Below, in pieces: positions 1 to 11,154 of a DNA stretch of 64,000 nucleotides. The notes below the pieces were generated by a model. It was not told the DNA's origin and did not search any database. It saw nothing but the letters and a program-made list of their open reading frames with translations. Every line of letters starts with the position of its first letter. Position 1 is the stretch's first letter. The stretch lies in assembly GCA_964034945.1 (NCBI GenBank), contig OZ035960.1, positions 106,301,933 to 106,365,932 of the forward strand. The letters are read 5' to 3'. A program made the position numbers and the translations under genes. Source of the stretch: Chrysopilus asiliformis (taxonomy: Eukaryota; Arthropoda; Insecta; Diptera; Rhagionidae).

Positions 1-300
1 TTTTTCAATATGATTCACAGTTTTCGAGAAAATTGTGAAAAACTGTTTCGTTTGAATGGTCAGATTTCGCCCGTTCTAGAACTTTGCCTTACTATTTACG
101 ATAAGTGCAGTTGTGAAAGATTTCAAGTGTCTAGCTCAATCCTTCCGAAAGTTTTGGTGTTCATGGACAGACGGCAGACATTCGGATTTTTTCGTTTTTT
201 TCGTTCGACGATTAGTTCTATGCATTACAAACGATATACTAAATCTATGCTAAATCCGAAAAGCTTAAAACAGCATTTTTCATGTTGAATCTTTTGTAAT
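1..300 (+). repeat. Degenerate dispersed repeat, partial copy
   Basis: The stretch matches 16957-17250 in order: a segment about a toxin-free phrase 'atggtcag.. tttacga.. tcaagt.tctagctcaatcctt', then gttatggtgttca, a gacagacgg remnant and the tail 'ttgcaaacg.tatactaaatct'. It belongs with the GTCY/GACR-containing repeats that recur through the window. No terminus is visible because the window starts inside it. Confidence 0.5.
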
Positions 301-1550
301 TCTACAAGAATTGGATCTCAAAACCGGACGTCTTTAAATCTTTGCATTATGAAATTATGGCACAAACTTTGAAATCTTCAATGAACGTCAGAAGCCGTGA
401 TTACTAATCCGAAAAAGCCATCAAAAATCACCTTGGCTGAAGACAATTCGTGGCTTTGAACGACGCGAGTTCCTTGGCTCAAGTCATCGTAGAGTGACAT
501 CGTAGACAAGACAAAATGACTAAACCAAACTAAAAACCTTAATGAAAACGAGTTTTTTACAAAATTCCGTAGTTTTAAATCTTCATTGTGTGAAAAGATA
601 AAACGTAAAGATTGAACTGGACTGGACATTGGACAGGGCATGGCAACAACGTGTTATAGTTTTATATCTGAATGTCGTTCCATCGGCCCGCTAGTTTTTT
701 TTTTAATATTAATATTTAAAATATTCAATGTAATCTTGCATACGGTAGTCTGACTTTGAAACAGGGCTGATATTGATTGAGAAAATGTATTTCTCTTCCG
801 GGCAGAAGCCTTTAAACATTTAATGACATCCATTTTGTATGTTTTTTGTTACTTTTTTAATGTTTAATTGCAGTTTACTACGTGGATTTTTTTCCCTGCG
901 TCAATTTCTCGTAAAAAAGTGTTAAAAGTTAAAATGTCCTTGCAAAAACTTTAAAAATTCTTGCATAAACTTTATTGATATTTCCAACATGAAGTTTGAA
1001 ATGTTTCGATGTAGTTCTGAAATTATTTTGTTCCTGAAATATTCTAAAAGGGTTAAAATTCTTTTAAATTACTATTACAAATTAAGATGTGGAATAAAAA
1101 TTTTGCTTTCATTTACAGAATTTTGCATTTTTTTTTCAAAGTATTTTCGTTTTTTTTTTTTTTTTGCAAAATTCTTTTAATGAAAAGAGAAATAATAAAA
1201 TGTTACAAACATGCTAACAAGATGGAAGCGTGAGGTGATTTAATGTAAAAACTCATCAGATGTTTGTATTTTATTGGACAACAAAAACACGTCAAAAACT
1301 TAAAGTGGAAAATCCTAAAAATCAACAAATAAATACATTCGTATAGTGAGTAGTCACTTTCTACAAGTTTTAAATATCAAATTCCGGATGGAATTCCTAT
1401 ATAGAGGCATTGTTTTTTAAAAAAATCTTTTACGAAAACTATTCCCAATAATCGATTTTCTTGTGTAAGTCTCAGATAAGTCTCAGATAAGTCTCAGATT
1501 TGCCTGAAAATTCGCATACAAGTAAATTTCGGGCTACAACCAAAGTAAAA
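301..1550. other. Intergenic, nothing recognised
   Basis: AT-rich sequence with homopolymer tracts (a T run near 1150). Open frames here are short and lack coding character, and no structured repeat was seen. Confidence 0.5.
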
Positions 1551-2095
1551 TGAGGCTATCAGAGCAACAGTGGCCTAACCCACATAATCGAGTTTTTGAA
1601 GCTTTTCCACTTTTGTACTATTACCAGAGAACAAATAATCTAGAGAATAAGCTCTTAGAACAAATTTTTGACAAATTTCCCCTTCGAAGGGGGGAAAAAT
1701 GTCCCTATCATTCACTAGCTACGGCCTAAAAGTTAATTACTTTTAAACTAGGGAGCGCGAAGCAGAGAGAACATTTTCTAATCATTTTCGTCGTATCTAT
1801 TCAATGAGATGGAGGAATCGAATGGATAATTTTTTCCGTGTTACATCGGATCCATTTTCTCTAAAATTTTGTTCTAAGAGTTTATTCTCTAGATTATTTG
1901 TTCTCTGCTATTACTGACTGTTAATTTTTGAAAAAAAAAAAAAAACTGTGTGGACTTTGTTACTCAGTGTTGAAATGTTCTTTTGTGCATCCAAACATTT
2001 TTATCTAAAAACTTACTCGCAATAGTGATTCAAACACAAAAAAAATTCACGATTTCGACATGTAGGTTGGTCCACTCTAGCTTTTAACGCCTCAA
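1551..2095. repeat. Inverted-repeat MITE, copy 1, split by a hAT-like MITE
   Basis: It is homologous to the intact copy at 18191-18445. The right arm reads TTGGTCCACTCTAGC then TTTTAACGCCTCAA; the left arm starts TGAGGC and is degraded. The interior (gaagcttttccacttttgta, then gactgt, then tgtggactttgttactca) is shared with the second copy. The interior is interrupted at 1625-1907 by another element, so this family inserted first. Confidence 0.8.
1625..1907. mobile_element. hAT-like MITE nested in an older MITE
   Basis: Terminal inverted repeats of about 45 bp begin CAGAGAACAAATAATCTAG and end in the complement, GATTATTTGTTCTCTG. The flanks carry a perfect CTATTAC repeat (1618-1624 and 1908-1914). 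The paralogous empty site at 18.26 kb reads ctattatt. CAGAG/CTCTG ends and a 7-8 bp duplication are the hAT pattern. The 283 bp have no coding capacity. Confidence 0.85.
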
Positions 2096-3249
2096 ATATA
2101 AAAATAATTCTAGACGGCAGATTTTCCAGGAAGACTGCAAATGAATTATCCGCTTTTCCAAAATTTCTCACAAACGGTTAGATCATAATGTTTATGTTGA
2201 AATGCAATAAAATTTCTTTAGGCGCGGTTTACATCTGACACCTGTGAATTTTATTCCACTCCCTTTTTTTGGTACGGTGCTGGTCTAAAATATTAATTTT
2301 TTTATATGTATTGTATTAAAAAATTAATTATTTCAAGTACTTTAGACCTGAAATACAAAAGTTCTGTCAAGTTTTCCTTTACACATATTTTTCAATATTT
2401 TGTAGATCCTCAAACTTCCTATCTAATATGTTTCCCTCCACTTCGTTGATAAATTCATTCAAAGCTGGCTTAATAATATCATTCCGAAGACTCTCCATCA
2501 TTATTAAATTCTCGTAAAATCATTTGCATTAATATAGAATTTCCACAAATTATTTCCAATTTAGTTATTAATAATAACAAAGTTTACACCGGAAAATCGG
2601 AAATTCATAAACATAATTTCAATATCTGTAGCAATACATAAAGTAATCAATATTGATTAAAATGATGTAATTAAGTGAATATTCATAGTATATCGCATTT
2701 TCTTAAAGGGAAATAACTTTTGATGAGCAACAAATACAACTAACTAATTAGGATTTCTCTCAAGTGTATTTGTGAGGAAGTTATTAGTTTTGTGATTAGT
2801 GGAAAATAGCAATGCCGTGAAAATCTATAGTAATTTTTCAAATATATGTATATATATATTGCGAGTTTTTATTTAATTTGCATGTTTCTTGTTTGCGTCG
2901 AAACTCTGAAACCGATTTGACTAAAAGTTTGCAGGAATATGTATCAGGGATCTGCTAATAACATAGTACTATTTAAATATAGCAAAAAACGCTGGAGATG
3001 TTTGGAGGCAGAGGTTTAGAAGTTTTGGAACATGTCTCAAAATATAGGTTTTATTGGTCAGTAATTTGAATAATATTTACTTCCCTCGAAACTAATGTTT
3101 TATGGAAAATGTTTTCGGTAGAATTTTGTAGACGATAACCAAAACGTAGTCCTGATTGTTTTTTCTCCCTGTTTGGTTCCACTTTTATTAAATTGCCACT
3201 TGGATAAAGACTTAAAAAAAACACAAATTACTCTAATTCCAATTTTCAG
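2096..3249. other. Intergenic and probable 5' region of the CRAL-TRIO gene
   Basis: AT-rich. The only coding-like stretch is the short minus-strand frame at 2379-2501. The bases just before 3250 (attttcag) look like a 3' splice site, so a non-coding first exon probably lies somewhere in here. I cannot place it. Confidence 0.4.
2379..2501 (-). CDS. Possible 40-residue open frame or exon
   Basis: On the minus strand an ATG ATG at 2501 opens a 40-codon frame ending in TAA. Its composition is protein-like: rich in Glu, Asn, Leu and Ile, with motifs such as LRNDIIKPALNEF and ILDRKFEDL and few codons typical of AT-rich junk. An in-frame stop lies seven codons upstream, so it could be a tiny gene, a terminal exon or a transposon relic. 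I do not recognise a family. Confidence 0.25.
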   Translation of the reverse strand: MMESLRNDIIKPALNEFINEVEGNILDRKFEDLQNIEKYV

Positions 3250-4241
3250 ATGACTCTAGTTCAACCTACCCCTGAGATGAGAATCCACATCCGCGAAGAG
3301 CTCCGCGAACCAGAAAATCCTGAAGCAATTGATCGGGATGTTGCTGCAATCCGTGAGTGGTTGGACCGTCAGCCACATTTGCCGAAGGACATGGACGATG
3401 GCCGTTTAAGGACATTCTTGCGTGGATGCAAATTCAGTTTGGAGAAGGTAAAGAAGAAGCTCGACATGTACTACACGATGCGGAACGCAGTACCGGAGTT
3501 TTTCGCTAATCGGGACATTAATAAACCAGAATTGAATATTGTACTTGACTATGTGTAAGTGAAGCATTTTTTTTTTGTAATTTTAACAAACATTCAATTT
3601 TTTTCATGTAATTTTCTAGGCAAATGCCACCATTACCCGGTCTAACTCCAAATGGTCGCCGTGTATGCGTTTTGAATGCAATCGACTGTGAATTCGAAGC
3701 ATCCCAGGTTCCTGATGCCATGAAGGTAGCTTTAATGATCGGTGATATCCGTCTATTGGAAGAGCAAGTCGGTGTTGCCGGTGATGTTTACATTTTGGAT
3801 GCTGGTGTTGCCACCGCTACTCACTTTGCGAAATTCTCACCGACGGTTGTCAAGAAGTTCCTGATCGCTGTCCAGGAAGCCTATCCCGTTAAACTGAAGG
3901 AGATTCATGTGATTAACATTTCTCCATTGGTTGACACTATCATGAACTTTGTCCGTCCATTCGTCAAGGAGAAGATCCGCAATCGAATCCACTTCCATAG
4001 CAATATGGACAGTTTATACAAGCATGTCCCTAAAGCAATGTTGCCAACTGAATATGGCGGCAATGCTGGCAGTATCAAGGACTTGAACGACCAGTGGCGC
4101 AACAAGCTGAAGGAGTACACCCCATGGTTCAATGAACAGGAGAAATCCAAGGCCAATGAAGCGTTGCGCCCAGGTGCACCAAAAACTGTCGATGATCTTT
4201 TCGGTATGGAGGGAACTTTCAGACAGTTGGCCATTGATTAA
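3250..4241 (+). CDS. CRAL-TRIO domain protein, alpha-tocopherol transfer protein-like
   Basis: Two coding exons (3250-3554 and 3620-4241) give 308 residues, the usual size for insect CRAL-TRIO proteins. The 65-bp intron begins GTAAGT, ends TTTCTAG and splits the Val codon at residue 102. Residues about 25-90 resemble the CRAL-TRIO N-terminal helices (AIREWLDRQPHL, then LRTFLRGCKFSLEKVKKKL). Residues about 100-255 form the lipid-binding fold, including DVYILDAG, SPTVVKKFLIAVQEAYPVKL, HVINISPLVDTIMNFVRPF and the late motif LPTEYGG. Family members are cytosolic and carry hydrophobic ligands such as tocopherols, retinoids or phosphoinositides; the ligand here is unknown. The ATG follows a TTTCAG acceptor directly, so a non-coding exon upstream is likely. 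No signal peptide or membrane segment is present. Confidence 0.93.
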
Positions 4242-4931
4242 CAAACCAAGGCAACTTTCTTATATTGTATAATTTATATAAACAATTAGGATTCAATTTA
4301 ATGTAACCTTTAGGGAACTCACGCAGAAAAAAAACGAAACATGATGTTTAAATTTAATATAATTTCTATGTACTTTATTTAAAATTCTATCTTGCTCACA
4401 AAACTTATTTTCTAATTTTTAAGTGTGCACAAAACTTTGTAAAACTCTTTTTTGCAAAACGTTTATTTTTTTTTTAAATTTTTGGTTTTAGTTATATAAG
4501 AGAGAAATATCTCTTTAACTTTTGTTTAAAACAACTTTTTTTTGTATATTTCCGTTTACCATTTTTGTTGTGATATAATTTTTTAAACAGGTGTTTAATT
4601 ATATTTCTAATTTTAACTGAAATGTGTTTTATTTCTGTTGGAATTTGGTTTTCTCTTTTCCAGTGTTTTATTATCTCCAGATTTTATTGGTCGCCCACAC
4701 ATCAGGCGAAAGCTGAATAAAAATTTTGTTTTAAAGCGATCGGGTATCACTAAGAAAAATGAGGTTGATGTTTGTGAATTTTGGAAATGGTATTTGGGCT
4801 GATTATTTTCCAGCTCGTCTCTATTTTACAGGGCAGGATTTTTTTTCAGGAATAATATGTCTAATGGTGGTCTGACTACAAATTTTGACTAGTCTTTTAG
4901 CTATGCTTTGGGCGGTGTTTATATTATCTCC
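4242..4931. other. 3' flank of the CRAL-TRIO gene
   Basis: AT-rich, with several T-rich tracts. An AATAAA lies near 4715, but its distance from the stop makes it an uncertain poly(A) signal. Nothing else is recognised. Confidence 0.35.
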
Positions 4932-5017
4932 GGATTTTTTTGAGAGTGTAAAAATGTTAAGGGCCCGTGAGAAAATTTTGATGGGCCATTAAAATTTTTA
5001 CACTCTTAAAAAAATCC
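4932..5017. repeat. Long near-perfect hairpin
   Basis: The arm at 4932-4966 (GGATTTTTTTGAGAGTGTAA, then AAATGTTAAGGGCCC) is complementary to 4983-5017 (GGGCCATTAAAATTTTTACA, then CTCTTAAAAAAATCC), with a loop of about 16 nt. It is either a very short foldback MITE or a transcribed hairpin. No target-site repeat is evident. Confidence 0.7.
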
Positions 5018-5025
5018 TGAATGGT

Positions 5026-5062
5026 TTACAAATCAAGAGGTCCCATGTTCGAGTCCCAGAAG
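5026..5062 (+). other. tRNA-like fragment (B-box half)
   Basis: caagaggtcccatgttcga followed by gtccc resembles the variable and T-arm part of a tRNA, with the B box GTTCGAGTCC. The 5' half and the acceptor stem are absent, so it is a relic of a tRNA or tRNA-derived SINE, not a gene. Confidence 0.35.
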
Positions 5063-5082
5063 AGACATACAAGAAAAGTTTC

Positions 5083-5172
5083 TTAACACGTTGGCTACCA
5101 TGTGAGTCACCACATGATCACAGCGTAAGTGAAATAAGAGTGCGTTTTTTTGGCTGGTAGCCAACGTGTTAA
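5083..5172. mobile_element. 90-bp piggyBac-like MITE
   Basis: TTAA at both ends, with perfect inverted repeats TTAACACGTTGGCTACC at the left and its complement at the right. Only about 55 bp lie between the arms, including an atgtg/cacat mini-hairpin. TTAA target duplication is the piggyBac signature. Confidence 0.8.
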
Positions 5173-5433
5173 TAGTCAATATTACTTTGAAAACACGAGA
5201 AAAATTAAAACATCTCAAATGCTTAAAAAAAGAGTTTTTTTTAAATAATTTTAATATGTCTAAGATTAGTCACAAAAAATATATTAAAAGTGGACAAATT
5301 TTGCATTTTATGTGCATTAAAAATCTAAAACCTTTACACGTGTTAATGTTGCTAATTTTGATTAGATTTGTGCCTAGAAAACCACCGCAAATTTTAATAT
5401 GACATCAAAGAACGGTTAAAGCCCGTAATTCAA

Positions 5434-8400
5434 TTAGTTTTCGCCGCCAAGATTCTGTAGAAGGGTAAAATATGAAAACGATGTTCCAACGAGCTGTAAT
5501 TGAACAAAATGAGATTAATAAATTTTATTATTTATATAAATACAATCAATAAATTTAATGTTGAATCTTACGAGTCGGAAGCGTTCAACATCAATATTAA
5601 AAAATTTCCCTCCAGTTATTCGCATTGGTTTTATGGTGCTCGGCAATAAAATTAAAATTTCTTTTTTCAGCTGTGTGCCAAATATTTCCCAGGGGGCTCG
5701 TAATAAAGCCTCCCCAACGCGTACACTTTGCTGTTGTAATACCTCGCCATAGTAAGTATACATCAGCCATTCAGATACAGTTAAAAACAGATATTCAGCT
5801 AAATTAATTGTTCGCATTCCGGACAGTGGGGTCTTTTATGATAAGAATGAAAAAATTATTTTAATTCAGTATGAGAATTTACTACCAATGTCATGTATTC
5901 TAAGTACAAAACGTGGAAAAAATATATCATAAAACACATTTGCTAAAATAAAATGAAAGTCAAATTGTTTTACATCAACTAATAATGCTAGGGGAGGAAT
6001 AAAATGAAAACAAATTCAATTAGTGCGAGGGAGGTTTGATATCTCAAGATATTTTCATTTGAAAATTCAACCCCTCGATGAATTTATATGGCGTTTTTTA
6101 TGGGATGTTTTTTTATGATTTTTTTTGATATAAATAAATAGCAGACTTTTTGTTGTAATTTTAAAATTTCGTTCAATTAGTTTTGAGTTGGATACAAATT
6201 GGAACGATCTGTTTTTATTGAAATTGTACGAATTTCAAACATAATTTTGACGAAAAAATGAATGTTTTCGATAAATCAGCATTTCATTAAGGCTTGTTTG
6301 CGACAACTATTCTTAAAAAATTAAGTTGTGCTTAACCTACTTAAACCATAGAAATTCTTGCACTTAAATTATTTAAGTTAGACATAAGTTGCTAAATTTC
6401 GTTGGTGCAGCAAACGGCTTTTAACGACACAATGTAAAAATGTTTGAAAATTTTAATGGTTAATTTACAGCTTAATTCCCCAGCGATCAGCATTATTCAT
6501 GGTTAATTTACAGCTTAATTCTCCGGTGATCAGAACACACTCCACTTCCTTCCTATCCCTGCTCCCTCATCTACCATACAAATAGAATTTTTATTATGCG
6601 CTTTTCTCGAAAACGGTTAATTTTTATACCCGTATGGTGAAACCAAAGGGTATATTAACTTTGCCTTACCGTTTGTAACGCCAAGATCCCGTCATCACAC
6701 AAAAAAATGAATTACACCAGTGTGTTTAGAATGATAAAAATATTTAATTTTTGCATGTCCGTCCGTCTGTCCGTCCGTCTGTCCGTCCGTCTGTCCGTCC
6801 GTCTGTCCGTCCGTCTGTCCGTCCGTCTGTCCGTCCGTCTGTCCGTCCGTCTGTCCGTCCGTCTGTCCGTCCGTCTGTCCGTCCGTCTGTCTGTCTGTCT
6901 GTGGCGCGGATTGCGGGCGCACGGATTGAGCTAGAGACTTGAAAGTTTGCACAGATACGTTTTTCGTAAAATGCGAGGCTAAGTTCGTTAATGGGCAAAA
7001 ATGGACCATTAGAAATCGTTTTCGAACGAAATCGTTTTTTGTGAATATCTCAAAAATGGTGCATCTTATAAAAAAAGTCCAAGAACAAAAGTTATTTAGG
7101 ATATCATTCTACATAAAACGGGTCTCCAATGATTGCCAGATTGGCAATTACAGCTTTTGTTATGTTTTTTTTTTCGTTTGCCATCTCTGGGTAAAACAAA
7201 ATGTGTTTAGAATATGATTTTACATAACTCTTCCATACATCGAAATCGAATTCGATCCAATTTTTATAAATCAAACTGGAATTTGCAAGACCGCGGTTCA
7301 GAAAATCCATTCCAAACCGGTTAACGCTTACTGAGAGAAGTCGATCTGACAAGATTTTGTCGCATGCGTAGAAAGATACTCATACATACATACACTGACG
7401 TATTGAGGATTTATCGAACTGAGTCTATAGGCGCCTCCACACGTATTACTTGACACTTTTACTTGAATGACTCATATTTCAAGTAACATTGAACGTGTGG
7501 AGGCTCCTTAAATCCTTGGGACATGAAAGGTTTGTTATGATTTCGAATTTTCATTGATTTTAATACCTTACTTAAATGCAAGAAACGTAGAAATATCATA
7601 AGAAAAAGAAAATTTAGAGAAAAGAAGAAAACTTATCAAATTTATGGATAGCTTTTGACCAAGTGGATAATAAAATTATAATATGCTAGAAAAAAAAAAT
7701 GATAGAAGGGGAAAGATTTTACTTACATTAACAAATACGAATGCCAGAAAGCACAATTGGAACGTGACTTGCATTGATTTCACAAGACAAAAAGGATTAT
7801 AGAAGTCTTCAAACATTTTGCAAACTTTCACAATATCCTCATGATGTTTAATGCAATCTTTTAATGAAAGTTGCAGCTCTCGCTTTAAATCATTCTCATG
7901 TGGCAAGTTATTAGTAGTGCTTTTAGGGAAACTGGAAGAATCCATTTCTATTTCTTCTATGATCTCGGAAATATTGAAGTAATATTGATTTAATTCCTCA
8001 TTTTCGAAATTCAGCGTTTTCTGTAGATTTCTGAGTAAATTGGTTCAGTTTTGCGTCATACATGGATAGAAAATATGATCGTTATTATAGCCAATTTCAA
8101 ACTATTTACATTTAAACTTTATACCATGCAAAAAGCGATTAACTAGTTACACTTTGTTTCGTGAGAATAACCTAATGCAAAATAATAATTTCCAATTACT
8201 ATTATTAAAAATATTTCTATTTTTATGCGAATCGAATGAAGAAAGGGTTCCAAGTTTTTTGATAACTCCTAATTTTTCAAAAACTTAAAACACCACTTAA
8301 GAACAACTCCATTATAAGCATAATTTTGCATATTTAACCGGGTTCAATTGCATGTAGTTTAAAGGTGGCTATTGGCAATGCATGTCAAATTTTGCATACT

Positions 8401-9283
8401 TTAATTCTTCGATATTCTTATTTTCCATTAATTTTGCTGTGTAGTAAACATTTTTCAAACTACAAAATAGAATATCAAACTGTCCACAAATCAGCATAAC
8501 TAACGACATAAAAAGGCAGCTTCCCATTCCAAACGCTAACCCAACTTCGATTTGTCCCAAAAACTGAAGGAAGTAAACCACTTCATATGTAACTGGGGCC
8601 TGAATTTAACGAGATTTAAGTTAAAATGCAAATTTATCGCTCCAAACGAAGAAAATTCCAACCAATTCATCAAATGGATACCAACATCTCAGCGGTAGGA
8701 TACGTTTCCCAACTAGAAAAGGATATGCGGCCCAGGACATCACTCCTCCAATACACAAAACTATCCACCAAATCGCATACGAACTGGTCGTCTTGAAGGA
8801 TGGCTCAGCTGTTATGTAGGTAAGACCTAAATTAACAAAAAAAAATCCATTTTTTTTGTAGTATAAAAATCTATTTTTGTCTTTACCTTTCGAAGATCGC
8901 ATGCGGAAACTTTTATTTAAATATTTAAACAACTCAACGCATTTACGTTGCCGAAAAAGAAAATAAACTTCCGTAAAAAACGTAAAAGAATAAATAATGG
9001 TAAGTGTTAGAAAATCTGATAAATCGTCCAGACTTTTCCCCAGAGTATCGAAACTGGTTTTTGCGTGGAAAACAGCAATGTGAAAAGATATAAAAAGGAC
9101 GATTAAATAGTAGACCGAATTGAGGACCTTCGAAAGAAAACTCAAACACCTGGGCAGATATTTCCTATAGTTTACCGGATACATGGCTGTCGCTTGCATA
9201 AAATACGTTTGAACCGATAGAAAATTAACAATATTCATCGGTGTGGATTTTATTGCCTCCATTTTATATTTGTTAGAAGTCAC
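5434..9283 (-). CDS. Odorant receptor, Or83a-like (7tm_6), receptor A
   Basis: Six exons on the minus strand: 9283-8887, 8826-8663, 8599-8400, 8030-7727, 5832-5572 and 5493-5434, giving 461 residues. The product is an insect odorant receptor, a seven-helix ion-channel subunit with intracellular N-terminus that works with Orco in olfactory neuron dendrites. Diagnostic pieces are LPLRCWYPFDEL, ICGQFDILFCSLKNV, CIKHHEDIV, the TAGKFF-type motif (here TGGKFFNIDVERFR), and the C-terminal SFSYFTLLQNL. From memory these align best with Drosophila Or83a, which has similar length. Intron phases are 1, 0, 2, 0, 0, the same as receptor B, and exon 2 is 164 bp in both. Intron 1 is 60 bp and has no stop in frame. 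The intron 2 donor (GTTGGA) and the exon 5 acceptor are weak. Start could instead be the Met at codon 8. The 1.9-kb intron 4 holds a mini-me-like element and two MITEs. Confidence 0.9.
6293..6425. repeat. Short palindromic MITE in intron 4 of receptor A
   Basis: Ends AAGGCTTGTTTGC and GCAAACGGCTTTT are imperfect inverted repeats. The interior (cttaacctacttaaaccata, then gaaattcttgcact) recurs at 22752-22990, which establishes a dispersed family. Confidence 0.6.
6458..6535. repeat. Local 43-bp tandem duplication
   Basis: The phrase atggttaatttacagcttaa followed by ttc-c-ccgg-gatca occurs twice, starting near 6458 and 6501, with a few differences. Confidence 0.7.
6629..7167 (+). mobile_element. 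Mini-me-like element with (GTCY)n array, copy 1
   Basis: It starts TATACCCGTATGGTG and makes a foldback with AAAGGGTATA. Then come a conserved core, a GTCY microsatellite, a segment gagctagagacttgaaagtt and the terminus TTGCCAGATTGGCAA..GCTTTTGTTATGTTT. The plan (hairpin TATACCC start, core, GTCY array) is that of dipteran mini-me elements. Other copies are at 25846-26406, 58724-59125 (inverted) and, as a fragment, 36292-36415. It sits in intron 4 of receptor A, antisense to it. Confidence 0.75.
6757..6902 (+). repeat. Microsatellite, 12-bp unit GTCTGTCCGTCC
   Basis: About eleven near-perfect copies, ending in GTCT repeats. The open frames on both strands here (Arg-Pro-Ser-Val and Asp-Gly-Gln-Thr repeats) are artefacts of the array. 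Confidence 0.95.
7429..7509. repeat. 81-bp palindromic MITE
   Basis: Arms AGGCGCCTCCACACGT and ACGTGTGGAGGCTCCTT flank a short interior in which ttacttga and tcaagtaa also pair. It lies in intron 4 of receptor A. Confidence 0.65.
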
Positions 9284-9404
9284 AGACGAAGTCTTACAAA
9301 ATAAATAAATTGAGGATTTTAAGTGAAAAACTTTTCAAATTCGCACGACAGTTACGACAGAATGCCTGCCTCAAGAAAGTCGAGATACGGAAAACTTTTT
9401 TGAC

Positions 9405-9445
9405 ACCTGAATGACATTTTCCAGTTTGGTGGATGTCCTTTTATA
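9405..9445 (-). promoter_or_regulatory. Core promoter of receptor A (TATA plus initiator)
   Basis: On the minus strand TATAAAAG (9445-9438) is followed 31-33 nt later by TCATTC (A at 9412), a good arthropod initiator. This predicts a 5' UTR of about 130 nt before the ATG at 9283. Confidence 0.6.
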
Positions 9446-10087
9446 CGTTTTCACATTATTGGATGCATTTAGGGTAATTAAAATTTTTTTTTTGTTTCTT
9501 TTGCTGATTTTATTTTTAAGTCCATATACTGGGGTTACATTTTAATTACCAATTGGGAAAATTGACTTACGGCAAACAATGAATACTACCTGAAAATTTC
9601 AAAATTTAACAGCACTTAAAAACTCATTAGGTTGATTGAGCCATTAAATATTTTAATTATTTACATATCGTATAAATGTCATAACTCAATTTATTGCTCA
9701 TGAAATATGGTTTTTATATAGCGTGATTTTACTATAGGAACATACTATGATAATAAAATTCATGTAAAAGGATCCATTGGAAGACTTCAACGTTTTCTCA
9801 ACGAATTGACCGAAGCTGACGTAGAAATCCATGATTTGTGTAAGACCAATAAAATTGGCAGAATTGTTACATTGTTAGACAAAGAAAAAAACTTTTTTTC
9901 ATGGAAATAGTTATACAATCGAACCTCGATATGTCAATGTATTGTTCATAAAATAAAATTTTCAATGTGTTGTTCATAAAGATGAAGAACGGCTTTCATA
10001 GAAGTGAATTCATAGTATTTATGAACAATTTCATTCATACTATGAAGGATTTCATAAACCGATTTGATCTTCTGTAAAACTGTTCAT
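9446..10087. other. Intergenic between the two receptors, left part
   Basis: AT-rich. A cluster of short direct and inverted pieces related to gttcataa and ttatgaac occurs at 9950-10090. No gene was seen. Confidence 0.4.
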
Positions 10088-10187
10088 AAGAAAATGGTGG
10101 TTAAGAAAATGGTGGTTAAGAAAATGGTGGTTAAGAAAATGGTGGTTAAGAAAATGGTGGTAAAGAAAATGGTGGTTAAGAAAATGG
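10088..10187 (+). repeat. Minisatellite, 15-bp unit AAGAAAATGGTGGTT
   Basis: Six full copies and a partial seventh in tandem; the fifth has one substitution (GGTAA). Confidence 0.95.
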
Positions 10188-10262
10188 CAGACGTTCGGCT
10201 TCGGCCAAAAACTGGCCTTCGATCGGACTAGTTTGAACTATCAGTGAACCGAAGGCTTCCAT
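10188..10262. repeat. Small TTCGGCC-type repeat remnant
   Basis: The phrases gttcggcttcggccaaaaac and ggccttcgatcgg, followed by gaaccgaaggc, resemble the larger arrays at 23345 and 32560. Confidence 0.55.
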
Positions 10263-11154
10263 TTTTTCTAACTACCTTCTCTGCTTATTTTGGTAAAGGC
10301 AATTTTGATACCACAGGAGCCATTTAGATCCGCGTCTCCTGCCACACGAAATTCCAAAAGTTTATTCCAGAAAAATTTTCTAAAATTTCGTAAATAAATT
10401 CGAATTCAGAGATTTTTTGTTATGAGTTAATTTACTCTCCAATAGATGAATAAATGCCATGGAATAAGTTCTGAGAGAGTAAAATTCACAAACGTAAACA
10501 GCCCCTAAGAATATTCAAGTAAATAAAATAAATTTTAACACAAATTTTTTCTATAATAGTTGAAAATCTATTTTAATGAAATCAAATTTTAATAATATAA
10601 TAAAACATTTCCAATTGTTTACGCTTTTTTAAATAAATTCATGGTGCAAATATTTGCATCGAGCAGAAACAGTAATAAAAAAACATCCCAAATATTTAAA
10701 TTTCGATTTTAAATTTAATTGATTTTAATTGATCTGAGTCTTGAATGTTTAAAATAGCAACGAAATTTTTTTTTCATATTCATACAGCATATGGTTAAAT
10801 CAACGTAATTTATAAATATTTCATTAAATTTTCTCTCCAAACACCATACATTGGAATTGATGTGAATTTTAAATTTTCTTAACTTAATAATATACATAAA
10901 AGTTTTATAATTAAACGATTTACCAATGAATAATGACCACGAATTTCTATTAATTTGTTCAATTTAAATTATAGCATCGTTGTTAAGGCTTTTAACAATC
11001 TAATTGCTTTATCAATTAGATATTGGTTTCGGTACGTATAAAGTTTGTTGTTTATTAATTTGTTCTAAAAACTTAGCGTATCCGCCCTCTGAAGTTTGGG
11101 AGTTAAAATATGAACAGATGTTGCTATAAAATCGCCGTACACATCTCTTTAGAC
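10263..11154. other. Intergenic, AT-rich, nothing recognised
   Basis: Long A- and T-rich stretches. No coding exon, inverted repeat or RNA gene was identified up to the hAT-like element at 11155. Confidence 0.4.

Noticed and set aside
6695..7009. Long open frames with Asp-Gly-Gln-Thr or Arg-Pro-Ser-Val repeats on both strands
   Set aside because: They are read-throughs of the GTCTGTCCGTCC array inside a transposon; every frame of a 12-bp repeat without stops is open.
10088..10187. Regularly spaced repeats that might suggest a CRISPR array
   Set aside because: Direct 15-bp tandem units with no spacers, in an animal genome.
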